A stretch of 7,203 nt of DNA from NCBI GenBank assembly GCA_017477035.1, contig JAFUXW010000102.1:1-7203 (forward strand). The letters run 5' to 3'. Position numbers and translations under genes: made by a program. The stretch comes from Alphaproteobacteria bacterium. GTDB taxonomy: Bacteria; Pseudomonadota; Alphaproteobacteria; RF32; CAG-239. The number at the start of each line of letters is the position of its first letter. Position 1 is the first letter of the stretch. This document shows, one piece after another, positions 1-6,018 of the stretch. The notes under the pieces were generated by a model that was not told the DNA's origin, did not search any database, and saw only the letters and a program-made list of their open reading frames with translations.

Positions 1-75
1 AGAAGAAAACAATTTTTCAATTCTAAAAAGCAAAGCACAATATTTCCGGGTTGAAAACGGAAAACTATTTTAAGC

Positions 76-104
76 TTGCCAAAAAATATAAAATAGTCTA
101 GACT
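76..104 (+). promoter_or_regulatory. Candidate sigma70-type promoter for the 132-aa gene
   Basis: A TTGCCA hexamer (76-81) and a TAGACT hexamer (99-104) are separated by 17 bases, which is the ideal spacing. The predicted transcription start is near 111, about 28 bases before the ATG at 139. The -10 box is a weak match and the region is AT-rich, so chance similarity is possible. Confidence 0.4.
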
Positions 105-138
105 AAATGCAAATGTATAACAATTAATACATAATTAT

Positions 139-537
139 ATGGAAAAAATAGATATTCTTCTGATGATTGCGATTGTCGAATGTGCAGAATTAAACGGATT
201 TACGACCGAGGAATTGTTTGAATTTTGGATAAATTTATCCAATTGCGCCACAGATGATGAATTCTTCAGCTGTTTTGAAGAAAACGAACAAAGTAGCATA
301 AAAAAATGCGTAACACTTTTGGAGAAGGAATTTAAACGCCGCGGATTCAAACCTGTAAATTTGTTTCAGATGATGAGCGACAATCCGGCCAACGTGGCAA
401 GGATCCTAAGACATTCAAGTTTAGAGCAACTTATGGCTATGGATGCCAACCTGCAGGTTTTTGAACAAACCGATTTAATCAAAAATTTTCGGAAACTAAT
501 TCTTGAAAGAATGATGCAAATCATTCCAATGGCTTAA
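139..537 (+). CDS. Hypothetical protein, 132 aa, probably cytoplasmic and helical
   Basis: I do not recognise this protein. The reading frame is open for 132 codons and is followed at once by a strong terminator, which supports it as a real single-gene unit. There is no signal peptide or obvious membrane segment. The composition (many Leu, Glu, Met, Phe, Lys and few Gly or Pro) suggests a mostly alpha-helical soluble protein. The N-terminal part is acidic (residues 14-50, e.g. TTEELFEF and CFEENE); a basic patch follows at 56-71 (KEFKRRGFK), and an amphipathic helix-like stretch ends the protein (95-128). Four cysteines lie at 15, 36, 45 and 57. The ATG at 139 is the first in frame, but no Shine-Dalgarno sequence precedes it, unlike the other genes here, so start and translation efficiency are uncertain. 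It stands apart from the pilin gene downstream, which has its own promoter. No function is proposed. Confidence 0.72.
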   Translation: MEKIDILLMIAIVECAELNGFTTEELFEFWINLSNCATDDEFFSCFEENEQSSIKKCVTLLEKEFKRRGFKPVNLFQMMSDNPANVARILRHSSLEQLMAMDANLQVFEQTDLIKNFRKLILERMMQIIPMA

Positions 538-569
538 AAATAGAGGGTTTTATATCCCTCTATTTTTTT
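537..569 (+). terminator. Rho-independent terminator after the 132-aa gene
   Basis: An 11-bp perfect stem pairs 537-547 (AAAATAGAGGG) with 556-566 (CCCTCTATTTT) around an 8-base loop, and the T run continues to 569. The stem begins on the last base of the TAA stop codon. It closes the 139-537 unit and insulates the pilin promoter that follows. Confidence 0.9.
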
Positions 570-596
570 GTTTTATATGATAAATTTTCTTAATAA

Positions 597-625
597 TTGA
601 CGCTTTTATATTTGTTTGATATTAT
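597..625 (+). promoter_or_regulatory. Strong extended -10 promoter for the first pilin gene
   Basis: TTGACG (597-602) and TATTAT (620-625) are separated by exactly 17 bases, and a TG at 617-618 gives an extended -10 element (TGATATTAT). The predicted start near 632 leaves a 5' leader of only about 19 bases before the ATG at 651. This is the best promoter match in the window and implies strong, probably housekeeping-sigma, expression of the pilin. Confidence 0.8.
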
Positions 626-637
626 GTAAAGCATATT

Positions 638-643
638 GGGAGG
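638..643 (+). promoter_or_regulatory. Shine-Dalgarno site that fixes the pilin start at 651
   Basis: GGGAGG lies 7 bases before the ATG at 651. A longer in-frame opening from a TTG at 636 would overlap this site and add MGGIK, which is not plausible. The site therefore decides the start. Confidence 0.88.
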
Positions 644-650
644 TATAAAA

Positions 651-1196
651 ATGAAAATTAATGAATCCGGTCGTTCGATGATTGAAATGTTGGGTGTATT
701 GGCAATTATCGGCGTATTATCCGTCGGAGGTATTGCCGGCTATTCAAAAGCGATGGGAAAGCACCGTGTTAATAAGAGTATTGAACAAATTACTCAGATA
801 GTATCCAGCGTTCGCTCTCTGTTTTATGGTCACAAAACTTATGCCGCTTTGGATGATTCTACAGCTGATTTGGTTAATAAAGCTCATCTATTTCCTGATG
901 AGTTGGGAAACGGAACCGGTACCAATCCATTTAGCGGGAACGTAACAATTAAAAGTGCTAAAAAGAATGCCTCAGATTCTAAAAATAAAGCATTCACCAT
1001 AACGTATACACTTATTCCGGAAGAAGCTTGCATCGACTTAGTAACTCAAGACTGGGGAAAAGGAGCGCGTTCAGGCTTTGTGAGGCTGAAAGTTGGCAGT
1101 AAAACTTTCACATCTTCACCGATATCCATTGCCGATGCAACAAACAGCAGCGCATGCAACGGACAAAGTAACACCATTGAATTTACGTTTTATTAG
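651..1196 (+). CDS. Type IVb (PilS-like) pilin or pseudopilin, 181 aa
   Basis: Likely a pilin-like subunit that is inserted in the inner membrane, cleaved by a prepilin peptidase and assembled into a filament. Seen: a short leader ending in Gly7, then R8-S9-M10-I11-E12, which puts the conserved glutamate at mature position 5. A hydrophobic helix (13-29) follows, in which A18-I19-I20-G21 matches the classic pilin AIIG. After the helix comes an amphipathic stretch (38-60), then the segment around LFPDELG and NPFSG (80-95), reminiscent of the PilS/type IVb family. Only two cysteines exist, C127 and C169, so they could form the usual C-terminal disulfide. C127 starts the signature CIDL-x3-DWG-x5-GF, shared with the two minus-strand pilins. 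Length fits the family. Odd: mature residue 1 would be Arg rather than Phe or Met. It has its own strong promoter and forms a single-gene unit. Role in adhesion, motility or DNA uptake is not resolved. Confidence 0.85.
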   Translation: MKINESGRSMIEMLGVLAIIGVLSVGGIAGYSKAMGKHRVNKSIEQITQIVSSVRSLFYGHKTYAALDDSTADLVNKAHLFPDELGNGTGTNPFSGNVTIKSAKKNASDSKNKAFTITYTLIPEEACIDLVTQDWGKGARSGFVRLKVGSKTFTSSPISIADATNSSACNGQSNTIEFTFY

Positions 1197-1210
1197 AAAT
1201 TTTCTTACAC

Positions 1211-1243
1211 AAAAAAAACGGGAATATAAACTTCCCGTTTTTT
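1211..1243. terminator. Bidirectional terminator between convergent pilin genes
   Basis: A 12-bp perfect stem pairs 1213-1224 (AAAAAACGGGAA) with 1232-1243 (TTCCCGTTTTTT) around a 7-base loop. It has a T run on each strand, so it can end the plus-strand pilin transcript (stop at 1196) and the minus-strand pilin operon (stop at 1258). Confidence 0.9.
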
Positions 1244-1257
1244 GTAATATATACTAA

Positions 1258-1815
1258 TTATCTAAATTTCAAAGTTAAAGAGTTACTATCGCCACTGCAA
1301 GAAGTTGCTGCCTTAGCAATGGCATCTGAAGAATCACTACCAGAAGCTTGCGTATCTCCTGTAATCTCCATAAAGCCCGTAGTGGATTCGGAACCCCAGT
1401 TAGTTGTAAGTAATGTCATACACATTTCATCGGTTAAATTGCTTGCCGTTAAAGTAAATAAAGCCGGATAATCGGCATTTGCTACCGAATAACTTACATC
1501 GGCATTTCCGGTAAACGTTGCACAATTACATGTATCTGTAGCTTCAGAGCCACTTGCAAGATCGCACTCCAATGTATCAGGATACGCTTTTCCTTTGCAC
1601 ACATATTTCATAAAGCTCCCATCACTTGATGAATAATCTCGCGCAACAACTCTCACTTTTGCAGCAAGACTACTGATTTCATCAATCACATTATTGCTCT
1701 GGTTGCTACTATTAACCTTACTGACCAAACTGAAACCGCCGACCGTTAAAACGCCTACTATTGCCAAAACCCCCAGCATTTCAAGCATAGAACGTCCTGT
1801 TTGTAAATCTTTCAT
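1258..1815 (-). CDS. Type IV pilin-like protein, 185 aa
   Basis: Likely a prepilin or minor pilin. Seen: leader ending in Gly7, followed by R8-S9-M10-L11-E12 and a hydrophobic helix (13-31) containing AIVG. The C-terminal half carries C132-M-T-L-x3-N-W-G-x5-G-F and a last cysteine at C173 twelve residues from the end. Other cysteines are C73, C84, C96 and C98, so more disulfides are possible than in the plus-strand pilin. The middle (66-83, GSF...K-AY-D-LE) matches the equivalent segment of the neighbouring 176-aa pilin, making those two the closer pair. The globular part is rich in Ser, Thr, Ala and Asp, as expected for an exported filament subunit. The start at 1815 has AAGGAG 8 bases upstream (1829-1824), and only 15 bases separate it from the preceding pilin stop, so the two are co-transcribed. 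It is the last gene before the shared terminator. Confidence 0.84.
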   Translation of the reverse strand: MKDLQTGRSMLEMLGVLAIVGVLTVGGFSLVSKVNSSNQSNNVIDEISSLAAKVRVVARDYSSSDGSFMKYVCKGKAYPDTLECDLASGSEATDTCNCATFTGNADVSYSVANADYPALFTLTASNLTDEMCMTLLTTNWGSESTTGFMEITGDTQASGSDSSDAIAKAATSCSGDSNSLTLKFR

Positions 1816-1830
1816 ACTTATTTCTCCTTA

Positions 1831-2361
1831 TTAATTAGTGCAAGCTTTGAATTTTAATTTTACGGTAGAACCATCATAACAAGATGAGGAAGCTTTGTTT
1901 AATTCCATTTGTTTATCTGACGATGGGGAACAGTCTCCAACCCCTACGCAAGCTCCCAAAAAGCCATTAGTTCCTTTTTTTCCCCAATCGTTTCCGGCTA
2001 GTTGAATACACCCGTCGGTAGTCAAACCTGCAACACTGACCTCAAATTCACTTAAGTCACCGGAAATTGTTATTTCACTATCCATCGGACCGATAAATTT
2101 TCCGTCTTCATATTCCAACTCATCTGAGTATGCTTCCGACTTGTATAAAAACATTGTGTATGAACCATAAGCAGCATCATAATCGCAAGCCATTTTTTTT
2201 GCTGTCATGGCAACTTTAGATACTTCTGCAACAAGTTGTCCCAATTCATGCATTTGCCTTGAACGACCTATAACATTTAAGCCGCCCACGGTCATAACTC
2301 CGATAATTGCCAGAACTCCCAGCATTTCCACCATAGAGCGTCCGTTTTCATTAGCAAGCAT
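1831..2361 (-). CDS. Type IV pilin-like protein, 176 aa
   Basis: Likely a prepilin or minor pilin. Seen: leader MLANENG ending at Gly7, then R8-S9-M10-V11-E12, and a hydrophobic helix (13-31) with AIIG. The C-terminal half has C118-I-Q-L-x3-D-W-G-x5-G-F, a short insertion with C138 and C144, C161 at the position of the last conserved cysteine, and an extra C174 in a CTN tail; C59 lies after the helix. The segment around residues 60-84 (Y-x-SYTM...K-EAY-DELE) resembles the downstream 185-aa pilin. The start at 2361 has AAAGGAG (2377-2371) 9 bases upstream. It is the first gene of a two-pilin pair. The gene before it ends in a strong hairpin terminator, and I could not find a convincing promoter in the short gap, so its transcription is unclear. 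Confidence 0.84.
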   Translation of the reverse strand: MLANENGRSMVEMLGVLAIIGVMTVGGLNVIGRSRQMHELGQLVAEVSKVAMTAKKMACDYDAAYGSYTMFLYKSEAYSDELEYEDGKFIGPMDSEITISGDLSEFEVSVAGLTTDGCIQLAGNDWGKKGTNGFLGACVGVGDCSPSSDKQMELNKASSSCYDGSTVKLKFKACTN

Positions 2362-2386
2362 ATTTCTTGTCTCCTTTTGTCTGAAG

Positions 2387-2406
2387 AAAAAAGCCCCCGA
2401 AGGGGC
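2387..2406 (-). terminator. UUCG-loop terminator after the large secreted-protein gene
   Basis: On the minus strand a 5-bp all-GC stem, GCCCC (2406-2402) with GGGGC (2397-2393), closes an exceptionally stable UUCG tetraloop and is followed by six T (2392-2387). It lies 6 bases past the TAA stop at 2413 and only about 10 bases before the Shine-Dalgarno site of the next gene. It either ends the comM operon or works as a partial stop that lowers pilin expression. Confidence 0.87.
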
Positions 2407-2412
2407 AATTCT

Positions 2413-4482
2413 CTATTTTCTATCCTTTACCTTCATTTCTTCCGGAGCTTGTTGAATAATTTCAATTTGCTCTGTAACAGGCTTATAAACAGTTTGTTGC
2501 CACGGACTTTCTTCAACATATTCATGACCGCAAATGCTGATACCTAAGCTACGAAGAGCTATTTCTGTCGGAACGTAAACATCCAATCCATCATCTGTTC
2601 TGATTCCGGAATGAGCCATACCACCGACTGTGCAAGTTTTATGGAATAATGCACCTCCTACGGTAACATTTTGAATAAAGGTATTTGCTAAAATCTCAGC
2701 ACCTTTTTCTTTAGTGTAGCGATAACCTTCGATACGAGCACTATTTTCCAAATAATCTTGTCCATCTTTGAAATTAGGAACATCCAACACTCCCATAGTT
2801 AAGAAACCATCGGTTCCCACTTCAGGCAAGCTCAAATTCAAAGCCAGCGGAGTGTATTCTGTCGGTTGATCCAACATCAACAAAGCTGTATTTTTGCTAG
2901 GATTTACTCTTACTGCACGAGCATTCATAACTGCTCCGCGAATAGTTTTAACCGTGTAGTTGTTATTATTGCTGTCAATCAAATCACCTGAGGTTAAAAT
3001 GAATTGATCAGAAATCAAAAGACCGGCGCCCTTACGACCATTTGAGCTATCGATTTCAACAACGGAAGAACGCATACGATACATTGTTTCCGGTGTCAAT
3101 GAGTGACACGGATCTGTTGCTACAATACACAAATTCTCTAACGACTTAACATCTCCGGTATCAATCCAAGTATCATCCACAACAGTGCAAGCACCATCTT
3201 CTCTGATTTTTCCGTTTTCGTCAACACAAGATTCAATAACCGGAGTTTCGGCTACACAGCTACCGGTTTCACAAGCAGGAGCACAATCGCAACACTGATT
3301 GAGCATAGCTCCCGGACGGCCTATTTCACAACTCTTAACGCACTCATATTGTTTGCGATAACCGCACTTAAGCGGATTAATAGCTCTTTCTTCTTCAATA
3401 AGAGCATATCGTTCAGCAGCCATTTCCGGCATAGATTTTCTTTGCATCAACTGCTCTTCAAAACCGGTTAAACCGCGTAAATTACTACTGGCATCTGAAA
3501 ACGCTCTTTCAATCAATTTAACTTCGCCGTTTTTTTCTCCATAATAAAGTTCACCATATCCGGTGCTTTCACCTTTCCAATAAATTTTATTCTTGGTTAA
3601 ATCCATCAAACGCCATACAACCGTAATTTCAGAGCTTCCGGTTCTGGTTTCTTTCTTTTCGGACTTATTCCAATCATATTCATCGCATACATTCATAAAA
3701 TAGTCGGTGATTTCTGCAGTCAAAACATACTCCGGAGTTTCAGCCGGAACGGATTGCAAACATAAATCTTTAGGCATAGGCAACACTTTATAACAATCAT
3801 CAACTGCTTCTTCAAATACAGTTTGGAAGTCAATATTCTTTTCCATTATACGCCCACTGTTAAGCGATGCTTCCTTATTAAAGCGGCGACAACCGAAAAT
3901 GCGAAAGCGATAGTTCCCGAGTTTGGAAGAATACGGACCGTCTATACCATTATTTTTGATACGAAAATCAACGTGATCCAAGGCTATTGTGCCCATCTGG
4001 CAACAGTTCTTTTGAACGGCTTCGTAAACAACCGGTGTATACGGAACATAATTACGCAAGGCAACGATTTCGGTCTGACGATTTTCGCATTGATAACAAG
4101 GCCCCGGTACCATAGCGTTTTCTTTTGAACAGCCATCACATGGTTTTCCGCCGAACAAACTACCATCTTTATCTTTGGCACAGCTTGAGCAAGAGCCTCC
4201 AGGAAACAGGCTGCCATCCTTATCTTTTGGCGGAACTCCGTCATTTTCAGGAACATCGACCATAACCGGCTGTTGCTCATAAGTGACAACTCCATACGGC
4301 GCAGTTACTTCTTCCTCATAGACGACTTGCGGCATCTGCTCACCCGTTTGTTGTATCATAGCCGGTTGTGGCTGATAGCCATAATCATAATACTCATTAT
4401 CAGCTACAGCAATACCGGCTGCAAGCGAGCTTACGGCCAGAGTTGCAATCAGCGTATATAACATATTTTTGTTCTTACTCAT
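2413..4482 (-). CDS. Secreted Cys-rich protein with CsgG-like middle and inactive trypsin-like domain, 689 aa
   Basis: Function unknown; probably a periplasmic or surface protein. Seen: signal peptide (1-27) with likely cleavage after AVA27; a Pro/Gln/Tyr/Glu-rich low-complexity segment (28-85); two tandem 17-residue units KDKDGSLF...CxxC (86-119); a globular middle (about 165-340) whose motifs (EYVLTAEITDY, VVWRLMDLTKNKIYWKG, AFSDASSNL) recall CsgG/TolB-N-like outer-membrane proteins; a cysteine cluster (373-459); then a trypsin-like fold (about 470-650). In that domain the catalytic His position is D500 (ILTSGDL), the Asp position is N531 (NTALLML) and the Ser position is V608 (TVGGAL), so peptidase activity is not expected. 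There are 26 cysteines in total, all after the signal peptide, which suggests extensive disulfides. Start: AGGAGG 6 bases before the ATG. It follows comM by 10 bases and precedes two pilin genes, so an envelope or pilus-related role is inferred. The CsgG link is weak. Confidence 0.83.
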   Translation of the reverse strand: MSKNKNMLYTLIATLAVSSLAAGIAVADNEYYDYGYQPQPAMIQQTGEQMPQVVYEEEVTAPYGVVTYEQQPVMVDVPENDGVPPKDKDGSLFPGGSCSSCAKDKDGSLFGGKPCDGCSKENAMVPGPCYQCENRQTEIVALRNYVPYTPVVYEAVQKNCCQMGTIALDHVDFRIKNNGIDGPYSSKLGNYRFRIFGCRRFNKEASLNSGRIMEKNIDFQTVFEEAVDDCYKVLPMPKDLCLQSVPAETPEYVLTAEITDYFMNVCDEYDWNKSEKKETRTGSSEITVVWRLMDLTKNKIYWKGESTGYGELYYGEKNGEVKLIERAFSDASSNLRGLTGFEEQLMQRKSMPEMAAERYALIEEERAINPLKCGYRKQYECVKSCEIGRPGAMLNQCCDCAPACETGSCVAETPVIESCVDENGKIREDGACTVVDDTWIDTGDVKSLENLCIVATDPCHSLTPETMYRMRSSVVEIDSSNGRKGAGLLISDQFILTSGDLIDSNNNNYTVKTIRGAVMNARAVRVNPSKNTALLMLDQPTEYTPLALNLSLPEVGTDGFLTMGVLDVPNFKDGQDYLENSARIEGYRYTKEKGAEILANTFIQNVTVGGALFHKTCTVGGMAHSGIRTDDGLDVYVPTEIALRSLGISICGHEYVEESPWQQTVYKPVTEQIEIIQQAPEEMKVKDRK
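4126..4227 (-). repeat. Two tandem 51-bp coding repeats (KDKDGSLF-CxxC)
   Basis: Within the large secreted protein, residues 86-102 and 103-119 are tandem copies of a 17-residue unit: KDKDGSLF, a Gly pair, then C-x-x-C. The DNA copies (4227-4177 and 4176-4126) are diverged at synonymous positions, so this is an old duplication under protein-level selection. The Asp-rich DxDG core recalls calcium-binding loops and CxxC recalls metal or disulfide sites; neither is proven. Confidence 0.8.
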
Positions 4483-4488
4483 TTATTT

Positions 4489-4494
4489 CCTCCT
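4489..4494 (-). promoter_or_regulatory. Shine-Dalgarno site overlapping the comM stop codon
   Basis: AGGAGG (4494-4489 on the minus strand) shares two bases with the comM TAG stop (4495-4493) and sits 6 bases before the ATG at 4482. Ribosomes ending comM pass directly over it, which indicates co-transcription and possible translational coupling of the two genes. Confidence 0.8.
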
Positions 4495-6016
4495 ATACCT
4501 GTTTTGACGGCATAACATACCTGTATGACAACGCCTCTGCTATGTGTACTTTAGACACATTTTTTTTATTTTGCAAGTCTGCAATTGTTCTTGCCAGTTT
4601 TAAAATGCGATGATACGCTCTTGCAGAGAGTTTCATCTTATCGGCAAAACCGACTAAAAGCCCTTTGGCATCATCATCCAAATGCACTGCAGCATCAAGC
4701 AAATCTCCTTTTAGCTGTGAATTGGTATGCAATTCGGGATGCCCCATTTCTTTGAATCTTTGCTGCTGTATTTCACGAGCAGCGACCACTCTTTGACGAA
4801 TTACCTCAGAAGTTTCACCTTTCTTAACATCGGATATATCCCAAGGACTTACCGGCGGAACCTGAATATGAATATCGAATCTATCCATCAAAGGGCCTGA
4901 TATTTTTGATTGATATTCTTCTGCACATTTAGGAGCTCTTGAACATTCATGTCCGTCAACTCCCAGATATCCGCAACGACAAGGATTCATTGCGGCAATC
5001 AATTGAAAGTTGGCCGGATATTGTGTATGACAATTAACACGTGATATACTGACATATCCGTTTTCTATCGGCTGACGCAGTGCTTCCAATGTAGACTTAT
5101 TAAACTCCGGTAATTCATCTAAAAACAAAACACCATTATGTGCAAGAGATATTTCTCCTGGAACACCTTTCCGTCCTCCGCCGATTAAAGCCGGAGTAGA
5201 AGCGTTATGATGCGGATCGCGATACGGACGCTCAAAACTGATTTCTCCATCTTTGAGTTCTCCGGCAACCGAATGAATCATACAAGTTTCCAGTGCTTCT
5301 TCGGTTGTAAGCGGAGGCAAAATAGTGACAAGACGAGAAGCAAGCATTGATTTTCCGGCTCCGGGAGTTCCCACCATCAGCAAATTATGCGCACCGGCTG
5401 CGGCAATCTCCAAAGCTCGTTTAGCTGTTTCCTGTCCGCGCACATCTGACATATCCAAATCAATATTTTTCTTTTTTTTACTCCTAACTATCGGACGCGG
5501 TAATTGCTGCACTCCCTTAAAATGATTTATAAGAGAAAGTAATGTCGGAGCGGCAACAATATCCCTTAATCCTGACCACACAGCTTCACTGCCCTGCACT
5601 TGAGGACATATCAAACCTTTATTCATTCTGTTGGCATGAATAGCAACTGGTAAAACTCCGTTTATCGGCATAATAACTCCATCAAGTCCTAGCTCACCGA
5701 TTATTATATAATTACTTATTTCCTCAGCAGGAACAATATTTAATCCGGCTAACAATGCCATCGCAATCGGTAAATCAAAATGCGAACCCTCTTTTAACAA
5801 ATCGGCCGGTGCCAAATTAACGGTAATACGCTTAGCCGGAAGTTCAACACCCATAGTGTTAAGAGCCGCACGCACACGCTCTTTGCTTTCTGCAACGGTC
5901 TTATCCGGCAAACCTACAATCGTAAAAGCCGGCATACCGGAAGTGATTTGCAACTGCAAATCAACATCCAGTGTAGATAAACCGTTAAAAGCTATGGTGT
6001 GAACGTGTGCCAACAT
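4493..6016 (-). CDS. comM: ComM/YifB family Mg-chelatase-like AAA+ ATPase, 507 aa
   Basis: A cytoplasmic AAA+ ATPase. In naturally transformable bacteria ComM is a hexameric branch-migration helicase that helps integrate incoming single-stranded DNA; homologues also occur widely in species not known to be competent. Seen: N-terminal Lon/ChlI-like domain (about 20-140, with FTIVGLPD and HFDLPIA); Walker A GTPGAGKS (216-223); Walker B VLFLDE (296-301); a CRC...C...C cysteine set (C346, C348, C358, C364) after AAMNP, as usual in the family; the GPLMDRFD arginine region (374-381); and the C-terminal ARAYHRILKLARTIADL helix (465-481). All parts are intact and the length is typical. The ATG at 6016 has GAGG 8 bases upstream and matches the usual MLA start; a GTG at 6025 would overlap the upstream gene. 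The lipoprotein stop lies 2 bases before the ATG, so the genes are probably coupled. Confidence 0.96.
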   Translation of the reverse strand: MLAHVHTIAFNGLSTLDVDLQLQITSGMPAFTIVGLPDKTVAESKERVRAALNTMGVELPAKRITVNLAPADLLKEGSHFDLPIAMALLAGLNIVPAEEISNYIIIGELGLDGVIMPINGVLPVAIHANRMNKGLICPQVQGSEAVWSGLRDIVAAPTLLSLINHFKGVQQLPRPIVRSKKKKNIDLDMSDVRGQETAKRALEIAAAGAHNLLMVGTPGAGKSMLASRLVTILPPLTTEEALETCMIHSVAGELKDGEISFERPYRDPHHNASTPALIGGGRKGVPGEISLAHNGVLFLDELPEFNKSTLEALRQPIENGYVSISRVNCHTQYPANFQLIAAMNPCRCGYLGVDGHECSRAPKCAEEYQSKISGPLMDRFDIHIQVPPVSPWDISDVKKGETSEVIRQRVVAAREIQQQRFKEMGHPELHTNSQLKGDLLDAAVHLDDDAKGLLVGFADKMKLSARAYHRILKLARTIADLQNKKNVSKVHIAEALSYRYVMPSKQV

Positions 6017-6018
6017 TT

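Noticed and set aside
43..70. Small hairpin TTTCCG/CGGAAA (43-48 with 58-63) followed by CTATTTT, possibly a terminator for a gene left of the window
   Set aside because: The stem is only 6 bp with a 9-base loop and the T tract is short and interrupted. No upstream coding frame is visible to support it.
636..650. TTG start at 636 for the plus-strand pilin
   Set aside because: It would overlap the GGGAGG ribosome site and add five residues. The ATG at 651 has ideal spacing and gives the same 7-residue leader as the two paralogues.
3823..4295. Open frames of about 100 codons on both strands inside the large secreted-protein gene
   Set aside because: They are shadows of a well-supported 689-codon gene with signal peptide and domain structure. 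They have no ribosome sites and their translations look like antisense or shifted sequence.
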